Positions 63,024 to 64,000 of a stretch of 64,000 nucleotides of DNA are shown one piece after another. The stretch's first letter is position 1, and each line of letters starts with the position of its first letter. Source of the stretch: Actinobaculum massiliense. GTDB taxonomy: Bacteria; Actinomycetota; Actinomycetes; Actinomycetales; Actinomycetaceae. The notes below the pieces were generated by a model, which saw only the letters and a program-made list of their open reading frames with translations, was not told the origin of the DNA and did no database searches. The stretch covers positions 815,896 through 879,895 of the forward strand of contig NZ_LN881717.1 in NCBI RefSeq assembly GCF_001457435.1, written 5' to 3'. Position numbers and translations under genes: made by a program.

Positions 63024-64000
63024 CTAATTCGCGGCCACAAGTTGGCTGAGGAACTCATCCTCGGCGGCACGCGCCTCAAAGGCACTGCCGTCCTCCAGGC
63101 CATTAATAAGAACGCAGAATTCGAGCACGCGGCCCGAGTGCGTCGTCAGCACTCCGGAGAGGGAAACCGTATTGGCCAGCGTTCCGGTTTTCCCGCGGAT
63201 CTTCCCGGCCGTGTCCCCACCCAGCCGCTTATCGAGCGTGCCATTGAGGCCGGAGACCGGCAAACCCGCGCCAATTGCCCCGTAGTCTGGATTCGCCAGA
63301 GTGGCGACGTCATGCACAATTGCGATTTGCAGTGCGGCGGTGACCTTGTTGTCATCCGAGAGTCCCGAATTATCCACCAGGTTCACGCCCTGGAGCGGGT
63401 ATCCGAGTTCTTCTAGCGCTTTTCGGGTGGCCTTCGCCGCCCCCTCGAAGTTCGCCTGTTCCCCGCTTTCTAGAGCCAGCAGGTGCCCGAGGGTTTGCGC
63501 GGTGGTGTTATCAGAAACCGTGAGCATGTATTCGAGGAGCTGACGCACGGTTCCGGATTCAACTCGGCCCACCTCAGCACTTTCCGCGCCGCCGAGCGCC
63601 CCCGGCGCAACCGAGGCCACCTCAATGCCGCGTTCGCGCAGGCGCTGCGCAAAAACTTCGGCCGCGTAGCCGGCCGGATCGGGATGATAGCCACCTTTAT
63701 CTGTATCGCGCGAGGCAAGCACCCCCAGCGGCGCCATCTCCATAATGTAGTGCCGCTTCGCCTCATTCATTGACGGCTCGTAGGCGGGCCCGGAAAACAG
63801 AGTGGCATCAGCGCGCAGATCCACCCCCACAATCCCGCGCTCGCGTAAGGATGCCGCCACTTGGTCTGCTAGATCACCCAGCCCGGCGTGCCCCAGGGCC
63901 GAATGCGGGTCGCCGGCATCGGGCGCCAGAAGGTTATCTCCCCCGCCGACGAGGTAGAGCGTATTGCCCGAGAGCTGCGCCGTCGTCGGGAAACGACGAT
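63024..64000 (-). CDS. dacB: D-alanyl-D-alanine carboxypeptidase, PBP4 (DacB) type, 5' partial
   Basis: At least 325 aa; the frame is open to the right edge, so the N-terminus with the active Ser-x-x-Lys lies outside the window. Visible motifs are Ser-Asp-Asn as VSDNTTAQTL and KTG as RGKTGTLANTVSLSG. Upstream sequence GNTLYLVGGGDNLLAP matches the domain II of PBP4-family proteins. Peptidoglycan carboxypeptidase/endopeptidase, exported. Same strand as the sialidase, which starts 262 nt downstream; that gap has no strong terminator. Confidence 0.93.
   Translation of the reverse strand, partial: RRFPTTAQLSGNTLYLVGGGDNLLAPDAGDPHSALGHAGLGDLADQVAASLRERGIVGVDLRADATLFSGPAYEPSMNEAKRHYIMEMAPLGVLASRDTDKGGYHPDPAGYAAEVFAQRLRERGIEVASVAPGALGGAESAEVGRVESGTVRQLLEYMLTVSDNTTAQTLGHLLALESGEQANFEGAAKATRKALEELGYPLQGVNLVDNSGLSDDNKVTAALQIAIVHDVATLANPDYGAIGAGLPVSGLNGTLDKRLGGDTAGKIRGKTGTLANTVSLSGVLTTHSGRVLEFCVLINGLEDGSAFEARAAEDEFLSQLVAAN

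Overview
The window is high-GC DNA, densely coding on both strands, from an actinobacterium. The markers are a WhiB regulator, an actinobacterial-type Tad pilus locus beside a DUF1998-type DEAD/DEAH helicase, a HAIR (HspR) box before clpB, a secreted sialidase and three C1 aminopeptidases. Together they fit best with Actinomycetaceae (Trueperella, Arcanobacterium or Actinotignum-like); this placement is inferred from gene content, not from a database search.

Layout. 1-9972: the conserved helicase/secretion neighbourhood, with the helicase, two TadE-like minor pilins, a short Flp-like pilin, a degenerate alpha/beta hydrolase, an acidic membrane protein, and then a CpaE-TadA-TadB-TadC operon whose genes overlap by 4 nt. 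10230-17336: a Crp-type regulator, a very long perfect hairpin, a frameshifted TPR gene, tRNA-Pro(CGG), a metallophosphoesterase, a bifunctional penicillin-binding protein, a WhiB protein and a RidA protein. Crp/WhiB/PBP/phosphoesterase is the arrangement known around ponA2-whiB4 in mycobacteria. 17472-22801: a CDF metal exporter, aroB, a TrmH-family methylase, an SDR, a small lipoprotein and exonuclease III. 22832-30155: a minus-strand serine block made of a HAD phosphatase, L-serine deaminase, SerRS, a DauR/YheO-like regulator, D-serine deaminase and a GntP-type permease with a palindromic site upstream. 30411-33655: a 27-bp minisatellite, a beta-lactamase-fold protein, and a decayed ABC-permease/histidine-kinase/response-regulator module. 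33672-44570: a butanediol-type dehydrogenase, an anchored protein, an amidase followed by a tiny copy of its own tail, clpB with its HAIR operator and a 53-bp repeat upstream, an enlarged Nei-like glycosylase, YbaK and GluQ-RS. 44587-51514: three PepC paralogues, an epimerase and an anchored HNH nuclease. 51664-55355: a four-gene metal ABC importer. 55700-58965: a three-gene FtsX/LolD-like ABC system. 59255-64000: a 1168-aa sialidase and the 3' part of a PBP4-type D,D-carboxypeptidase.

The genes suggest a host-associated life: sialic acid release, peptide trimming by PepC, metal scavenging, Tad pili and use or detoxification of D-serine, which is abundant in urine. No CRISPR array, intact insertion sequence, prophage or toxin locus was seen. 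The most unusual items are the decayed two-component module, the frameshifted TPR gene, the 25-bp perfect hairpin, the repeats before clpB, the inactive-looking hydrolase and the PepC triplication.
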